Shown: positions 1 to 10,128, counted from the first letter of the stretch. The stretch: 64,000 bases of DNA from Taibaiella sp. (GCA_019638495.1 JAHBTQ010000008.1:1-64000), one strand, 5' to 3'. Notes: generated by a model not told the origin, from the sequence alone. Numbers and translations are program-made.

Positions 1-1690
1 TGCCCCATGTACCACCCGGTGTAGCATTTGTAAGATAATCTACACTGTTGTGGCATACATTGTTGTTTCCGCTGATTGCCGCAGGCAATGCATTTACCGT
101 CATCGCCTTTGTGCGGTAACAACCTGTAGGCAGTGTATAGGACATTACCACATTACCTGCGCTAACTCCGTTCACAATACCTGAGAAGGTATTTATCGTT
201 GCGTTCGCTGAGCTGCTGCTCCATGTACCGCCTGATGTCGCATCTGTAAGTGTTGTACTAGCTGACTCACACACTGTGCTTGCGCCATTAATGGCAGCAG
301 GCAGTGCGTTAACCGTTGCAACAACTGTTACGATACAACCACTTGGAAGTGTATAAGAAATAGTAGTGTTACCAGCAGTACCGCCTGTAACAACACCCGA
401 TGGATTAACTGATGCTGTTGCAGAGCTGCTGCTGCTCCATACACCACCACCTGTTGTGTGGGTCAGGTTGGTTGTCATACCCTCGCATACGGTAGCCGTG
501 CCACCGATAGATGCAGGAGTAGACAGTACCATCATATTGTATGTCTTATAACAAGAGTTTGGCAATGTGTAGCTAATCGTTACAGCACCAGCAAATGAAC
601 CGGTAACCAGACCAGATGTAGCACCGATAGAAGCATTACCATTGCTTGCGCTCCAGATACCTCCTGTACCGCTGCTAAGTGTGGTTGATGTACCGACACA
701 AATATTGCTGCTCGTACCCGTTATATCTGTTGGCAATGGATTTACTGAAACGGTAACGCCGTCTGTAACCGAACAGCCTGCGCTCGTTGTCGCTGTGACG
801 CTATAGATGCTGGAGCCAACTGTTGCTGGTGTTATCGAAGGTGATGCACATGATGTACATGATAATCCCGTTGCGCCAGATATGCCTGTCCACGAGAAAG
901 TAGCACCCGGAGCAATAGCGGTAAAGTTGGCTGGAGAATTTAAACAAACAGTTAAGCTATTGGAAGGTGAGATATTGAGCACCGGTAGAGCATTAACCGT
1001 AAGCTCTACAACAGAAGAACAACCAGATGACAGCGTATAGGAAATGTTTGATGTCCCCGGCGCAACGCCAGAAACTATTCCTGTAGAACCAATAGATGCT
1101 ACTGAGGTGTTGGAGCTTGCCCATGTACCGCCTGGAACACTATTCGTCAATGCAGTAGTAGAACCTTCGCATACAGATGCCGTACCACCAATGGTAGCAG
1201 GTGCAGCAAGGATCGAAACAGACGTAGTATAGGTAAGCGTACAACCAATGCCCGCTGCACCACTGCTAACCGTAAGCGAGTAGGTACCGGCATTGCCCGT
1301 GATAGTAGAAGGGACGCTCGCCGACGCAGAGGCTGAACCTGAGATCGAGGCCGGACCTTCCCAAAGGAAAGTTGATACGTTCGCAGGGCTACCAGCAGTT
1401 AAGTTAAGTGTTGAATTTGCGCAGAGTGGCGAGTTTGTGCTGATACTACTAACCGACGGAGCAGCATTGACAGTGACTGTCTTAGTTGAATAGCAACCAC
1501 CACCCACATTATAAGTAATGACCGAAGTTCCGGTGCCAACGCCTGTCACTTCGCCTGTACCTGACAATACAGTTGCAACGCTGGTGTTGCTACTTTGCCA
1601 AACTCCACCGGAAACTGTATTAGAGAACGTTGTTGACCCACCTGTACAAAGAGCGGCAGTACCGGTTGGCGCCGGAGGATTACTACAAAG
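1..1690 (-). repeat. Tandem Ig-like (BIG2-type) coding repeats
   Basis: The coding strand contains successive units of roughly 200-240 bp. They have near-identical protein phrases: VCEGSTTALTN, VCEGMTTNLTH, VCESASTTLTD, VCHNSVDYLTN, each followed by GGTW or GGVW, then SYTL and TVNALP. The copies nearest the left edge are the most alike, as expected from recent duplication. One unit near 880-930 lacks this pattern and has a CTSCASPSI segment, so at least two repeat subtypes alternate. Confidence 0.7.
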
Positions 1691-2485
1691 CGGCGTAATA
1701 ACGACAATTCCATTGCCTGTGCGGACACCGGGAGTAATAACAGCACCTGTAACGCCGGCACCACCGGCGTATGATGATCCGCCGCATCCGCCACCTTCGT
1801 ATGCGCCGCCGGCACCGTAGTAGCCACCGCCACCGCCGCCACCATAGTAACAGCAGTATGCGTTACCACCGGCACCTAGCGAACCTGCTGAGGCGGAGCT
1901 ACCAGCAGCGCCACCTGCTGTTTGCGTGCCCGGCCCGCCATTGTTTGAAAGACTGTAACTCGAACAAAAGTTTTGGCCGAGACCACCTGTAAGGCCACCG
2001 CCATCTCCACCATTTTCTGATCCGCAGGCCCACGCGCCGCCGCCGCCGCCGCCGCCTACTACCAGGCGACTATTCAAAGCAGTTGTGGTACTACCAGCCA
2101 CGGTACGCACATCGCTGGCGCCGCCACCTCCGGAACCACCACAGCCCGAAGTGGCCCCGTTGCCCCCCTGGGCACCTCCGCCACTATTTCCGCCCCCTGC
2201 TGAACCGGAGCCGCAACTACTGGAAGACGCCTGCTGACCAACGTAAACTTGGAGGACATCACCGGGTGTAACGGCAAGCGTGCAGACTACTCTCCCACCC
2301 AGGCCGCCATTACCATGGCTCGTAAAGTTGCCCCCCTGAGCGCCCTCAACATCAAGGAGTAGCGAGGTAATTCCCATTGGGACAGTGTAGGTCTGTACAG
2401 AGCCTGTGTAAGTGAATGAGGATGGCTGCCCGTAGGATACGGCGCAACCGACGAAAAGCAATAACCAAGTGTAAACGTGTCTCAT
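1..2485 (-). CDS. Secreted glycine-rich protein with Ig-like repeats (3' end outside window)
   Basis: The frame is open from the ATG at 2485 down to the left edge (828 codons) and continues beyond it. It opens with a signal peptide (MRHVYTWLLLFVGCAVSYGQ). Residues of about 25-265 form a very glycine-rich domain with runs such as GGGGGGG and several Cys, including a CC pair, of the kind called glycine-rich protein domain in large surface proteins. From about residue 266 on come repeated BIG2/Ig-like units of about 65-80 residues. They share the pattern VCxGxTTxLTNxxxGGxWxSS...SxISYTLxxGC...TVNALP, and at least six are visible. Repeats of this kind are typical of Bacteroidota cell-surface or gliding-related adhesins, which often end in a T9SS or gliding-motility C-terminal domain; that end is not in the window. 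Function as an adhesin is inference. Confidence 0.85.
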   Translation of the reverse strand, partial: MRHVYTWLLLFVGCAVSYGQPSSFTYTGSVQTYTVPMGITSLLLDVEGAQGGNFTSHGNGGLGGRVVCTLAVTPGDVLQVYVGQQASSSSCGSGSAGGGNSGGGAQGGNGATSGCGGSGGGGASDVRTVAGSTTTALNSRLVVGGGGGGGAWACGSENGGDGGGLTGGLGQNFCSSYSLSNNGGPGTQTAGGAAGSSASAGSLGAGGNAYCCYYGGGGGGGYYGAGGAYEGGGCGGSSYAGGAGVTGAVITPGVRTGNGIVVITPLCSNPPAPTGTAALCTGGSTTFSNTVSGGVWQSSNTSVATVLSGTGEVTGVGTGTSVITYNVGGGCYSTKTVTVNAAPSVSSISTNSPLCANSTLNLTAGSPANVSTFLWEGPASISGSASASASVPSTITGNAGTYSLTVSSGAAGIGCTLTYTTSVSILAAPATIGGTASVCEGSTTALTNSVPGGTWASSNTSVASIGSTGIVSGVAPGTSNISYTLSSGCSSVVELTVNALPVLNISPSNSLTVCLNSPANFTAIAPGATFSWTGISGATGLSCTSCASPSITPATVGSSIYSVTATTSAGCSVTDGVTVSVNPLPTDITGTSSNICVGTSTTLSSGTGGIWSASNGNASIGATSGLVTGSFAGAVTISYTLPNSCYKTYNMMVLSTPASIGGTATVCEGMTTNLTHTTGGGVWSSSSSATASVNPSGVVTGGTAGNTTISYTLPSGCIVTVVATVNALPAAINGASTVCESASTTLTDATSGGTWSSSSANATINTFSGIVNGVSAGNVVMSYTLPTGCYRTKAMTVNALPAAISGNNNVCHNSVDYLTNATPGGTWG

Positions 2486-2763
2486 CTGATCCTTTTTTTA
2501 ACCTTTGAAATATTTATTAGATGGTATACTTTATAAACTAGCAAGTAGTACAACAACCTTCAAATTTAACTTATTTAGGAAATTTATGCAAGCTAATGGA
2601 ATACATAGGATATATAATATTTTAACCTTTTAGTAAATTTTTAGAAATCAAGAGGAAATGTAAATCTCCCCAGTCTTGTTCTGTCCGAAGAGCAAACTCG
2701 CCTTGCGCCAAAACGGGAAAGCGGAAGACAAACTGATCCGCCAGGCCAATTTTTAAAAACCGC

Positions 2764-2771
2764 TATCTTTG
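2764..2771 (+). promoter_or_regulatory. TATCTTTG promoter box of the arginase gene
   Basis: An exact match to the Bacteroidota -7 consensus TAnnTTTG lies 6 nt before the ATG at 2778. No clear -33 TTTG was found upstream. The transcript would begin at or next to the start codon. The other bases between 2486 and 2763 show no gene. Confidence 0.6.
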
Positions 2772-2777
2772 AGCTAC

Positions 2778-3725
2778 ATGCGTAACATTAAAATACTTGA
2801 AGTAAGGTCAGAAATAGGTGCAGGAACTCGTGGCGCAAGCCTGGGAGTTGATGCTATTAAAATTGCGGCACTCGACTTTATGAGTAACCTGTTTGTAAAC
2901 TTCCCATCAGAGATAATAGAAACGGAGAATCGCCTGCTTTATGAACCGGTAGCTTCGCCCTACGCCAAGCGCATCCAGGGTGTGCATGCGATGTATGATA
3001 AAGTATCTAAAGCCGTTTGTGAAACCGTAAAATCCGGCCTGTTCCCGTTAGTGCTTGCCGGCGACCACAGCACGGCAGGTGCGACAATAGCGGGTCTGAA
3101 AATGGCAAAACCTAAACGTCGCCTCGGAGTAGTATGGATAGATGCACACGCTGACATGCACTCACCCTACACCACACCATCCGGCAATATGCATGGCATG
3201 CCGCTGGCGGTTTCGCTGGGCGAGGACAATGTAGAGAACCAGTTGCACAACCCGGATGCTACAACCGTAGATTTCTGGAACAAATTGAAGAACATGGGCA
3301 AGATAGAGCCCAAAATATTACCTGAGGACATAGTTTTCATTGCGCTCCGCGACTTTGAAAAAGAAGAAGAAGCCATTATTAAGAAGGGCAATATCAAAGT
3401 AATTCCGGTTGCAGAGGTGCGCCGCAAGGGCGTTGAAAATGTGGTGAGGCAGACTTTCCTTCACCTTTCTAACTGCGATGACATCTATGTGTCATTTGAT
3501 GTTGACAGCCTGGACAGCTCCATTTCAAGGGGCACCGGTACACCTGTAAGCAACGGATTGCGTGAGCGCGAAGCGGAAGACCTCGTAGCTTCTTTCATGC
3601 AGCACCATAAGATATGCTGCTTTGAAATAGCAGAAGTAAATCCGACGCTGGACAAAGAGAACCTTATGGCTGAGATCGCATTTAACATCCTGCAACGTAG
3701 CGTAAACTTACTATTGCTGAACTAA
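2778..3725 (+). CDS. Arginase-family ureohydrolase
   Basis: A 315-residue protein, normal length for arginases. Ureohydrolases hydrolyse arginine to ornithine and urea (or related guanidino substrates) with a binuclear Mn centre. The metal-ligand signatures are present: GDHST near residue 97, WIDAHADMHSP near 121 and SFDVDSLD near 240. TGTPVSNGL follows the last one and, with the NMHGMPL segment, points to arginase rather than agmatinase. Substrate remains inferred. A TTG nine bases upstream could extend the frame but lies inside the promoter box, so the ATG at 2778 was chosen. The gene stands alone and converges on the DUF4476 gene with 5 bp between stop codons. Confidence 0.88.
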   Translation: MRNIKILEVRSEIGAGTRGASLGVDAIKIAALDFMSNLFVNFPSEIIETENRLLYEPVASPYAKRIQGVHAMYDKVSKAVCETVKSGLFPLVLAGDHSTAGATIAGLKMAKPKRRLGVVWIDAHADMHSPYTTPSGNMHGMPLAVSLGEDNVENQLHNPDATTVDFWNKLKNMGKIEPKILPEDIVFIALRDFEKEEEAIIKKGNIKVIPVAEVRRKGVENVVRQTFLHLSNCDDIYVSFDVDSLDSSISRGTGTPVSNGLREREAEDLVASFMQHHKICCFEIAEVNPTLDKENLMAEIAFNILQRSVNLLLLN

Positions 3726-3730
3726 GGCGA

Positions 3731-4480
3731 TTATTGGTGTTTCTTGACGAAAGCTTCAAAATCCTGCCGATTTGCGCTTACTTCAAATTTCTTAGCCAGA
3801 TCTTTGTAGGATTGCTTGTCGATAGTGATGTTGTACGCCCATTTTGAAAACTCAAGCCTCGTACTTTCAAACAAGAACCAATCCATAATATCCATCACCT
3901 GAGTCGTTGACACTGTTTCGCCACTGAGGCCGTTTTTTACAGTAGCCAGTTTCTTGGTGTCAGTTGATTCACCATCAGTCTTCTTTTTCAGTGCCTCTTG
4001 CTTGCTGAAAACCAGGCTACCCATTGGCGCCGGTGATGCCAATGGAGAAGAAGCCGCAGGCGTACCCGGTACTGGTGAAGAAGATTCCTCGTGTGCACCA
4101 TCTTTATACGCTGCATAATCTTCGTCATTAGCGCCATCTCGCCATTCAGAAGCAATCTGGCGGATATTTGCCATACGGCTGTAAGGATTGAAGACCACAT
4201 TAGTCGTCATCCGGTAATCCGTTGTGACCCTGCCCTGGAACATCAGTCTCTGGTAAGCGCTCCCCCACCTATCATATTGAATAGCGTAAATCTTTACTGA
4301 ATGGCGTCCAGGCGGCAGGTCACCTACAGTAATTGCTGTGCCGCGCCTGTTAAAATACCTGCCGTCTACTGCCACCGTGATCTTTGACCTGTTGGTAGTG
4401 GTGATTCGCATCTGCGATTGTGCCCGGCTCTCCGCCACGCCTAGAAAAAGTGCGACTAGAAGTATCCAAATTATCCTCAT
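3731..4480 (-). CDS. Secreted DUF4476-domain protein
   Basis: A 249-residue protein beginning with a signal peptide (MRIIWILLVALFLGVAESRAQ). The middle part is rich in Ser, Pro and Ala and probably a linker. The C-terminal 70-90 residues (TTQVMDIMDWFLFESTRLEF...KKFEVSANRQDF) match the DUF4476 pattern: a helical domain of unknown function common in Bacteroidota secreted proteins. The N-terminal part (about 25-110), with phrases such as ITVAVDGRYF and DLPPGRHSVKIYA, looks like a beta domain. The frame could be extended 23 codons upstream, but the ATG at 4480 starts the signal peptide and follows a TAATTTTG box. Role unknown. Confidence 0.8.
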   Translation of the reverse strand: MRIIWILLVALFLGVAESRAQSQMRITTTNRSKITVAVDGRYFNRRGTAITVGDLPPGRHSVKIYAIQYDRWGSAYQRLMFQGRVTTDYRMTTNVVFNPYSRMANIRQIASEWRDGANDEDYAAYKDGAHEESSSPVPGTPAASSPLASPAPMGSLVFSKQEALKKKTDGESTDTKKLATVKNGLSGETVSTTQVMDIMDWFLFESTRLEFSKWAYNITIDKQSYKDLAKKFEVSANRQDFEAFVKKHQ

Positions 4481-4501
4481 GACATTTCGGTTTTGTAAGA
4501 T

Positions 4502-4509
4502 CAAAATTA
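4502..4509 (-). promoter_or_regulatory. TAATTTTG promoter box of the DUF4476 gene
   Basis: A match to TAnnTTTG on the minus strand, 21 nt upstream of the chosen ATG at 4480. It lies inside the longer, rejected reading frame, which supports the downstream start. Confidence 0.5.
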
Positions 4510-4579
4510 GGTGTCGTTGTTCTACATAGACGCAAATCATGCAACACACCCCCTTGCCTGTCCCTGCTTTACAAAAATT

Positions 4580-5320
4580 TTAACGAGGTACGAGCCAGGA
4601 GCAAAGTATGCCCGTAGAAACGGCTGCATTGAGCGATTCTGCCTCTCCGATTCGAGGGATCGTTATCAATTGCCCCCCAAGCCCGAGAACTTCCGGAGAT
4701 ACTCCCCGCCCCTCGCTGCCAATGACCAGGACGCCGGGCAAAACACCCCTGGTGTCGTAGACACTGGTACCTGATAAGGATGCAACATATAGTGGGACAC
4801 CAGCGTTGGACAAAGTCGCAGCGAGATCCACTTTTCGCACGTCCACGCGCAAATGACTTCCCATTGCGCCCTGCACCACTTTGTGGTTATAGGCATCGAC
4901 ACAGTCCATTGAGCACAAAACACTCTTTACACCAAACCAATCAGCAATACGGATAATGGTACCGAGATTACCCGGATCCTGGATACCATCGAGTGCGATG
5001 CACCATCCGGAATCAAAAGAAAAAAGACCCTGCTCAGGATAAGACACTACAACTAAGACTGAAGGCGCAGATTTGAGCTGAGAAATAGCGGCCATATCGG
5101 ATTCGGCAGCCTCTATGACTGCCACGTTTGGACGCCCCGTCAGCAGTGACGCGTTTTCTTTCAGCCATTGATTCGTTGCAACCACCATAGTTATAGGCGC
5201 AGGACCTGACAACCATTCCGTAGCAATTTTATGACCCTCAGCTACGAACTGCCTGTGCTGGTCCCGGAATTTTTGCTGGGCCAATGACCGAATGTGCTTA
5301 TTTTGCGCCTTAGATAGCAT
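4580..5320 (-). CDS. SpoU/TrmH-family RNA 2'-O-methyltransferase
   Basis: A 246-residue SPOUT methyltransferase, transferring a methyl group from SAM to a ribose 2'-OH in rRNA or tRNA. The N-terminal part (KAQNKHIRSLAQQKFRDQHR...FVAEGHKIATEWL) is the SpoU substrate-binding domain. The C-terminal trefoil-knot motifs are DGIQDPGNLGTIIRIADWFG (motif 1), IGSEGRGVSPE (motif 2) and IPRIGEAESLNAAVSTGI (motif 3). The exact target nucleotide cannot be told. The ATG at 5320 was preferred over an in-frame TTG at 5329 because that TTG is part of the promoter box. It is divergent from the TamL-like gene, with only 35 bp between the start codons. The two families are, to my recollection, often neighbours in Bacteroidota. 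Confidence 0.88.
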   Translation of the reverse strand: MLSKAQNKHIRSLAQQKFRDQHRQFVAEGHKIATEWLSGPAPITMVVATNQWLKENASLLTGRPNVAVIEAAESDMAAISQLKSAPSVLVVVSYPEQGLFSFDSGWCIALDGIQDPGNLGTIIRIADWFGVKSVLCSMDCVDAYNHKVVQGAMGSHLRVDVRKVDLAATLSNAGVPLYVASLSGTSVYDTRGVLPGVLVIGSEGRGVSPEVLGLGGQLITIPRIGEAESLNAAVSTGILCSWLVPR

Positions 5321-5326
5321 ATAGCG

Positions 5327-5334
5327 CAAATATA
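5327..5334 (-). promoter_or_regulatory. TATATTTG promoter box of the methyltransferase gene
   Basis: Exact TAnnTTTG match on the minus strand, ending 6 nt before the ATG at 5320. It sits in the 35-bp divergent gap shared with the TamL-like gene, for which no separate box is evident. Confidence 0.6.
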
Positions 5335-5355
5335 GTTTAATAGTCGAACGGGCAT

Positions 5356-7788
5356 ATGGGGAGAAGCTGGCCTAAACAACACTGTAGCCGATGTTTCGTG
5401 CTCTGCGCGCTATTTCCCCTGCTTTTCTCTTTGGGCTCTTGCCGTAGCACAAAAAACCTGAAGGAGGGACAATACCTTCTCTGGAAAAACAAGATCGAGC
5501 TCAGTTCGGACAAGGTAATGGTGAACCGCGGGGAAATAAAGGACAACCTGGACCACATCATCGTCCAAAAAACAAACACGAATTACCTGGAGCTAGCCCC
5601 TTTTAAAGTACCCATGAAACTATGGCGTTACAACAGACGATATAAGAAACTGCATAACAGACCGGACTCATTGTTACCAAAATCGGTTGAGCGACCGACA
5701 ATCTATGACTCTGCTGCGAACGAGCGGTCAATTGCATTCATGAAAAGTTATCTCTTTAACCAGGGATATTTCTATGCCAGGATAACAGATACCACTACCT
5801 ATAGAGGTCGGAAAGCGACTGTGACATATCGCGTAAAAGCCGGAGTAAACTACCTGATAAATAAGATCAATTATAAGGTCGACGACACAACAATTAGAAA
5901 TATAGTAGTTCAGAACAGCGAGGGTTCTCCATTGCAAAAGGGAAAAGAATTTACATATACTCTGCTTGAAGAAGAGCGCAGCAGGCTAACCGCCCTGATA
6001 AACAACTATGGCTACCGACGCTTCAATCTTGAGAATATCACATTCGCCATTGATACAATGGAGAAGTCGATCTTCCGGGTGGCGGGTAGTCCATTCGAGA
6101 ATGCCGTTAATTTTATTTCGCAGGCAAAAGGGAATAAGAAAACAACACTTGATGTAGATGTTATTATTCACAAGACAGATGATACACTGGCCTATAACAG
6201 ATATGTAGTTGGAGATGTAGTTGTTTACCCCGATTATCTAGGCACAAGAGACCTATCTGACTCTACCCTGAAAGTGAGGCGAATGGGTGGAATGGAGTTT
6301 AGGTATCACGAACAATATGTGCGACCAAGGGTATTGATGGAACACATATTCATTAATCCGGGCAGTTTATATTCAAAGGAGAATGAGGATAAGACAGCAG
6401 CAAAGCTGGGGGAGTTGGGCATATTTCAGTACATAAGGGTGCAGCCAAGGGAAAACAGAACCACTCGTGACACGGTGAACTATTCCATTTTATTGAACCG
6501 TGCTCCGAAATATGACTATGCGACAACATACGAGATATCTAACGGAACGACCTATACACTCGGCAACTCCGCGAGCATCAGCTTTAAGAATAAGAATTTT
6601 ATGCGTGGCGCCAATCAATTCTCTATCGGCGTTAACGGTGGTATTGAAACATTCTATTACGACTACCTGCCGGGCCGAGTATATGAACGCTTCCAGGTCA
6701 CCACAATGTACTACGGTGTAAACGCGAGCGTTGATTTTCCAAAGTTCCTTGCGCCGGTTCCGAAATCAGTGTTTTCAAGGAGCAATCTGCCACACACGAT
6801 AGTATCGGCCGGTGAAAACGTAATAAACAGGCTCAACTATTTTACGCTTGTCAATAGCAGCGCTTCTTTTTCTTACAACTGGAACGAGACAGAAATCAAG
6901 ACATGGAGCATCGCTCCCGCGTTTATGAATATCATCAGGGTGCCGTCGGTCTCTCCTACGTTCCAGGCACTTCTCGATGCGAATGCTTACCTCAGGAACA
7001 GCTATAAAAAAACGTTTATAGAAGGCGAAAGCATCACTTTTAAGGTAGATGACAATATTAAGAAGCATGGGATCAACTATTCCTATATGCGCCTTGCGTT
7101 TGAAGAGGCAGGCGGTATTGTTGGTGCCGTTAACGGATTTGGCGCGGCAGTATATGGATTCGACACAATACCCTATGCACAGTACACCAAGTTTGATTTT
7201 GATGCCCGGCATTATTTCACCCTACGGCGCTCGGTCTTCGCCTTCAGGCTTTATGGAGGTGTGGGCACTCCCTACGGCAACTCAGCAACCTTACCTTACA
7301 TTAAGCAATACTTTGCCGGCGGGCCATACAGTATGCGTGGATGGCGTATAAGAACGCTGGGGCCGGGAAGCTATTATGACTCATCTATTAATACGTTAAG
7401 CCAGATAGACCGTACCGCCGACATAAAGATCGAGCTGAACAGCGAGTATCGATTTGCTGTTGCGCCTCTATTTGCCGGGGCTGTAAAAATGAATGGTGCC
7501 TTGTTCGCAGACGCCGGAAACATCTGGCTGTCGCGTAAAACAGAAACTTTCCCCGGAGGGGAACTCGCTTTGGACAAACTTGGACAAGATATTGCATTGA
7601 ACGTAGGAGCCGGGGCCAGGTTTGACATCGCATCCTTTCTGACACTGCGTGTAGACCTGGCATTCCCCGTGAAGAAGCCATATGTCCTCACTAACAACGG
7701 ATGGGTACTTAAGGATATCAATTTCGGCGACCCTACGTGGCGTAAAGACAACCTGATACCGAATATTTCTATCGGTTATCCGTTCTGA
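5356..7788 (+). CDS. TamL-like BamA/TamA-family outer-membrane lipoprotein
   Basis: An 810-residue BamA-superfamily protein. Residues 1-29 are a lipoprotein signal with lipobox SLGSC. The following half contains POTRA-like segments (for example AFMKSYLFNQGYFYARI and GSLYSKENEDKTAAKLGELG). The C-terminal half is a 16-strand-type barrel with the repeat motif RGW near residue 660 (YSMRGWRIRTLGPGSYYD) and ends in the aromatic beta-signal SIGYPF. The Cys anchor distinguishes TamL from TamA; the family works with TamB in moving proteins or lipids to the outer membrane. The assignment rests on lipobox plus barrel. The start at 5356 is the only one that gives the signal peptide. Confidence 0.85.
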   Translation: MGRSWPKQHCSRCFVLCALFPLLFSLGSCRSTKNLKEGQYLLWKNKIELSSDKVMVNRGEIKDNLDHIIVQKTNTNYLELAPFKVPMKLWRYNRRYKKLHNRPDSLLPKSVERPTIYDSAANERSIAFMKSYLFNQGYFYARITDTTTYRGRKATVTYRVKAGVNYLINKINYKVDDTTIRNIVVQNSEGSPLQKGKEFTYTLLEEERSRLTALINNYGYRRFNLENITFAIDTMEKSIFRVAGSPFENAVNFISQAKGNKKTTLDVDVIIHKTDDTLAYNRYVVGDVVVYPDYLGTRDLSDSTLKVRRMGGMEFRYHEQYVRPRVLMEHIFINPGSLYSKENEDKTAAKLGELGIFQYIRVQPRENRTTRDTVNYSILLNRAPKYDYATTYEISNGTTYTLGNSASISFKNKNFMRGANQFSIGVNGGIETFYYDYLPGRVYERFQVTTMYYGVNASVDFPKFLAPVPKSVFSRSNLPHTIVSAGENVINRLNYFTLVNSSASFSYNWNETEIKTWSIAPAFMNIIRVPSVSPTFQALLDANAYLRNSYKKTFIEGESITFKVDDNIKKHGINYSYMRLAFEEAGGIVGAVNGFGAAVYGFDTIPYAQYTKFDFDARHYFTLRRSVFAFRLYGGVGTPYGNSATLPYIKQYFAGGPYSMRGWRIRTLGPGSYYDSSINTLSQIDRTADIKIELNSEYRFAVAPLFAGAVKMNGALFADAGNIWLSRKTETFPGGELALDKLGQDIALNVGAGARFDIASFLTLRVDLAFPVKKPYVLTNNGWVLKDINFGDPTWRKDNLIPNISIGYPF

Positions 7789-7845
7789 GGAGAGCACTGC
7801 GAGCGCCCTACATTTTATGATGTATGATTTTAAAATGCAAACGAC

Positions 7846-7853
7846 TATATTTG
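7846..7853 (+). promoter_or_regulatory. TATATTTG promoter box of hppA
   Basis: Exact TAnnTTTG match, 38 nt upstream of the hppA ATG at 7892. The bases between are A/T-rich (TTTAATAAAAGG). No convincing -33 TTTG was seen. Confidence 0.6.
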
Positions 7854-7891
7854 CGGACTTTAATAAAAGGATTTAACAGTTTTTTATTTTT

Positions 7892-10075
7892 ATGACTCTT
7901 TTTTACCTCGTACCAGCTTTTGGTATCCTGGCGCTACTGTACACTTTTGTAAAAAGCGCATGGGTTTCAAAACAAGATGCCGGCAATGACCGGATGAAGG
8001 AAATTGCTAAGTATATCGCTGAAGGAGCCATGGCGTTCCTGAAAGCTGAATACAAGATCCTCACCTACTTCGTAATTATCGCTGGCCTGCTGCTGGCATT
8101 TATGGGTTATAGCAACCCTAAATCAAGCCCGATGATCGCCGGTGCGTTCGTTATCGGAGCAGTATTCAGCGCACTTGCCGGTTTTATTGGAATGCGCATT
8201 GCCACAAAGGCAAACGTTCGTACCGCTGAAGCGGCAAAAACAAGTCTCTCACGCGCGCTCAACGTATCCTTCGGTGGTGGCTCGGTTATGGGACTGGGTG
8301 TAGCGGGTCTTGCGGTGCTGGGTCTTGGCAGCCTTTTCATTATTCTCAAGATGATCTTCGCGCCTGATGCGGCGGTAGACTCAGAAGCAATGGAGCGCAC
8401 TATTGAAGTACTTACCGGTTTTTCGCTCGGCGCTGAGAGTATCGCTCTTTTTGCACGTGTAGGCGGTGGAATCTATACAAAAGCTGCTGACGTGGGTGCT
8501 GACCTGGTGGGTAAAGTAGAAGCAGGCATCCCAGAAGATGACCCGCGTAACCCCGCGACCATAGCCGACAACGTGGGCGACAACGTGGGTGACGTAGCTG
8601 GCATGGGTGCTGACCTTTTTGGTTCCTATGTGGCTACGGTGCTTGCCACCATGGTACTGGGACGCGAAACAACATCAATGGGCGACAACTTTGGCGGCAT
8701 GGCCCCAATCCTGCTGCCAATGCTGATCGCAGGCGTTGGAATCGTGCTTTCAATTATCGGAACTTTCTTTGTACGCATCTCTGACAGCGTGGGCAACAGC
8801 ACTGCAGCTGTGCAGAAAGCACTGAACTTCGGCAACTGGGGGTCAATAGTACTCACTGCTATAGCATGTTACTTCCTGGTCCACAACATTCTACCTGCTA
8901 ACATGAGCCTTCGCGGTCATGAGTTTACCGCTGATGGTGTGTTCGGAGCCATAATCGTTGGTCTTGTTGTAGGCACTTTGATGAGTATGATCACTGAGTA
9001 CTATACCGCTATGGGAAAACGTCCTGTACTCAGCATTATTCGCCAGTCATCTACCGGTCACGCTACAAACATCATCGGTGGTCTTGCTATTGGTATGGAG
9101 TCAACCACCCTTCCTATTATTGTACTTGCAGGCGGTATCTGGGGTTCTTACCAGTGTGCCGGCCTTTATGGTGTAGCAATTGCCGCAGCAGGTATGATGG
9201 CAACAACAGCTATGCAGCTCGCTATCGACGCTTTTGGCCCTATCGCTGATAATGCGGGTGGTATTGCAGAGATGAGCGAACTGCCTAAAGAAGTACGTGA
9301 AAAAACTGATATTCTCGACGCTGTGGGTAATACTACCGCTGCTACAGGTAAAGGATTTGCAATCGCGTCTGCTGCACTTACCGCGCTCGCACTTTTTGCA
9401 GCTTTCGTGGGTGTTGCGAAGATCGACGGCATTGACATCTATAAAGCGGACGTTCTTGCATGTCTGTTTGTAGGTGGCATGATTCCATTCATCTTCTCAT
9501 CATTGGCTATTCGCGCTGTGGGCGAAGCCGCTATGAGCATGGTTGAAGAAGTGCGTCGCCAGTTCCGCACTATTCCGGGTATTATGGAAGGCACCGGCAA
9601 ACCAGAGTACGATAAGTGCGTTGCAATCTCTACTGAAGCATCTATCCGCAAGATGGTGGCCCCAGGTGCGATTGCAATACTTTCTCCGCTAGTGATAGGA
9701 TTCCTGATGGGGCCTGAGGCACTTGGAGGCTTCCTGGCCGGCGCCACAGTTAGCGGTGTGCTTATGGGTATGTTCCAGAACAATGCCGGCGGCGCATGGG
9801 ACAACGCAAAGAAGTCTTTCGAAAAAGGCGTTGAGATCAATGGCGAGATTTACTATAAGAAATCTGAGCCGCACAAGGCATCTGTAACAGGTGATACGGT
9901 TGGCGACCCATTCAAGGATACATCAGGACCATCAATGAATATCCTGATCAAACTGATGTCTATTGTTGCACTTGTGATAGCACCAACAATCGCAAACATG
10001 TCTAAGCCAGCGGCGATGAAGACACCGCCAGCAAAGGAGATAAAGATTGAAGGAACGGCATCAATAATAAAATAG
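7892..10075 (+). CDS. hppA: Membrane-bound K+-dependent ion-pumping pyrophosphatase
   Basis: A 727-residue integral membrane protein with about 16 hydrophobic segments, hydrolysing cytoplasmic pyrophosphate and pumping H+ and/or Na+ outward. The catalytic loops are present: [34 protein letters not shown] near residues 205-250, and [12 protein letters not shown]. In the diagnostic segment [10 protein letters not shown] the residues are Ala483 and Gly486. Family knowledge is that Ala/Gly(Ala) here marks K+-dependent enzymes, whereas K+-independent H+-pumps have Lys/Thr. Whether the pumped ion is Na+, H+ or both cannot be read safely by eye. Codon use is even and regular, in keeping with strong expression. 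A clear terminator follows, so the gene is monocistronic. Confidence 0.95.
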   Translation: MTLFYLVPAFGILALLYTFVKSAWVSKQDAGNDRMKEIAKYIAEGAMAFLKAEYKILTYFVIIAGLLLAFMGYSNPKSSPMIAGAFVIGAVFSALAGFIGMRIATKANVRTAEAAKTSLSRALNVSFGGGSVMGLGVAGLAVLGLGSLFIILKMIFAPDAAVDSEAMERTIEVLTGFSLGAESIALFARVGGGIYTKAADVGADLVGKVEAGIPEDDPRNPATIADNVGDNVGDVAGMGADLFGSYVATVLATMVLGRETTSMGDNFGGMAPILLPMLIAGVGIVLSIIGTFFVRISDSVGNSTAAVQKALNFGNWGSIVLTAIACYFLVHNILPANMSLRGHEFTADGVFGAIIVGLVVGTLMSMITEYYTAMGKRPVLSIIRQSSTGHATNIIGGLAIGMESTTLPIIVLAGGIWGSYQCAGLYGVAIAAAGMMATTAMQLAIDAFGPIADNAGGIAEMSELPKEVREKTDILDAVGNTTAATGKGFAIASAALTALALFAAFVGVAKIDGIDIYKADVLACLFVGGMIPFIFSSLAIRAVGEAAMSMVEEVRRQFRTIPGIMEGTGKPEYDKCVAISTEASIRKMVAPGAIAILSPLVIGFLMGPEALGGFLAGATVSGVLMGMFQNNAGGAWDNAKKSFEKGVEINGEIYYKKSEPHKASVTGDTVGDPFKDTSGPSMNILIKLMSIVALVIAPTIANMSKPAAMKTPPAKEIKIEGTASIIK

Positions 10076-10096
10076 GACAGCAAACTAAATTTACCC

Positions 10097-10128
10097 GAAG
10101 CCCCCCGAAAAACGGGGGCTTCGCTTTT
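10097..10128 (+). terminator. Intrinsic terminator after hppA
   Basis: Stem GAAGCCCCC / GGGGGCTTC with a short A-rich loop, followed by GCTTTT. It separates hppA from the helicase gene. Confidence 0.85.

Noticed and set aside
1546..2271. Several open frames on both strands in the glycine-rich region (for example 1546-1875 and 2083-2271)
   Set aside because: GC-rich Gly codons suppress stop codons in other frames; the frame from 2485 is the only one with a signal peptide and domains.
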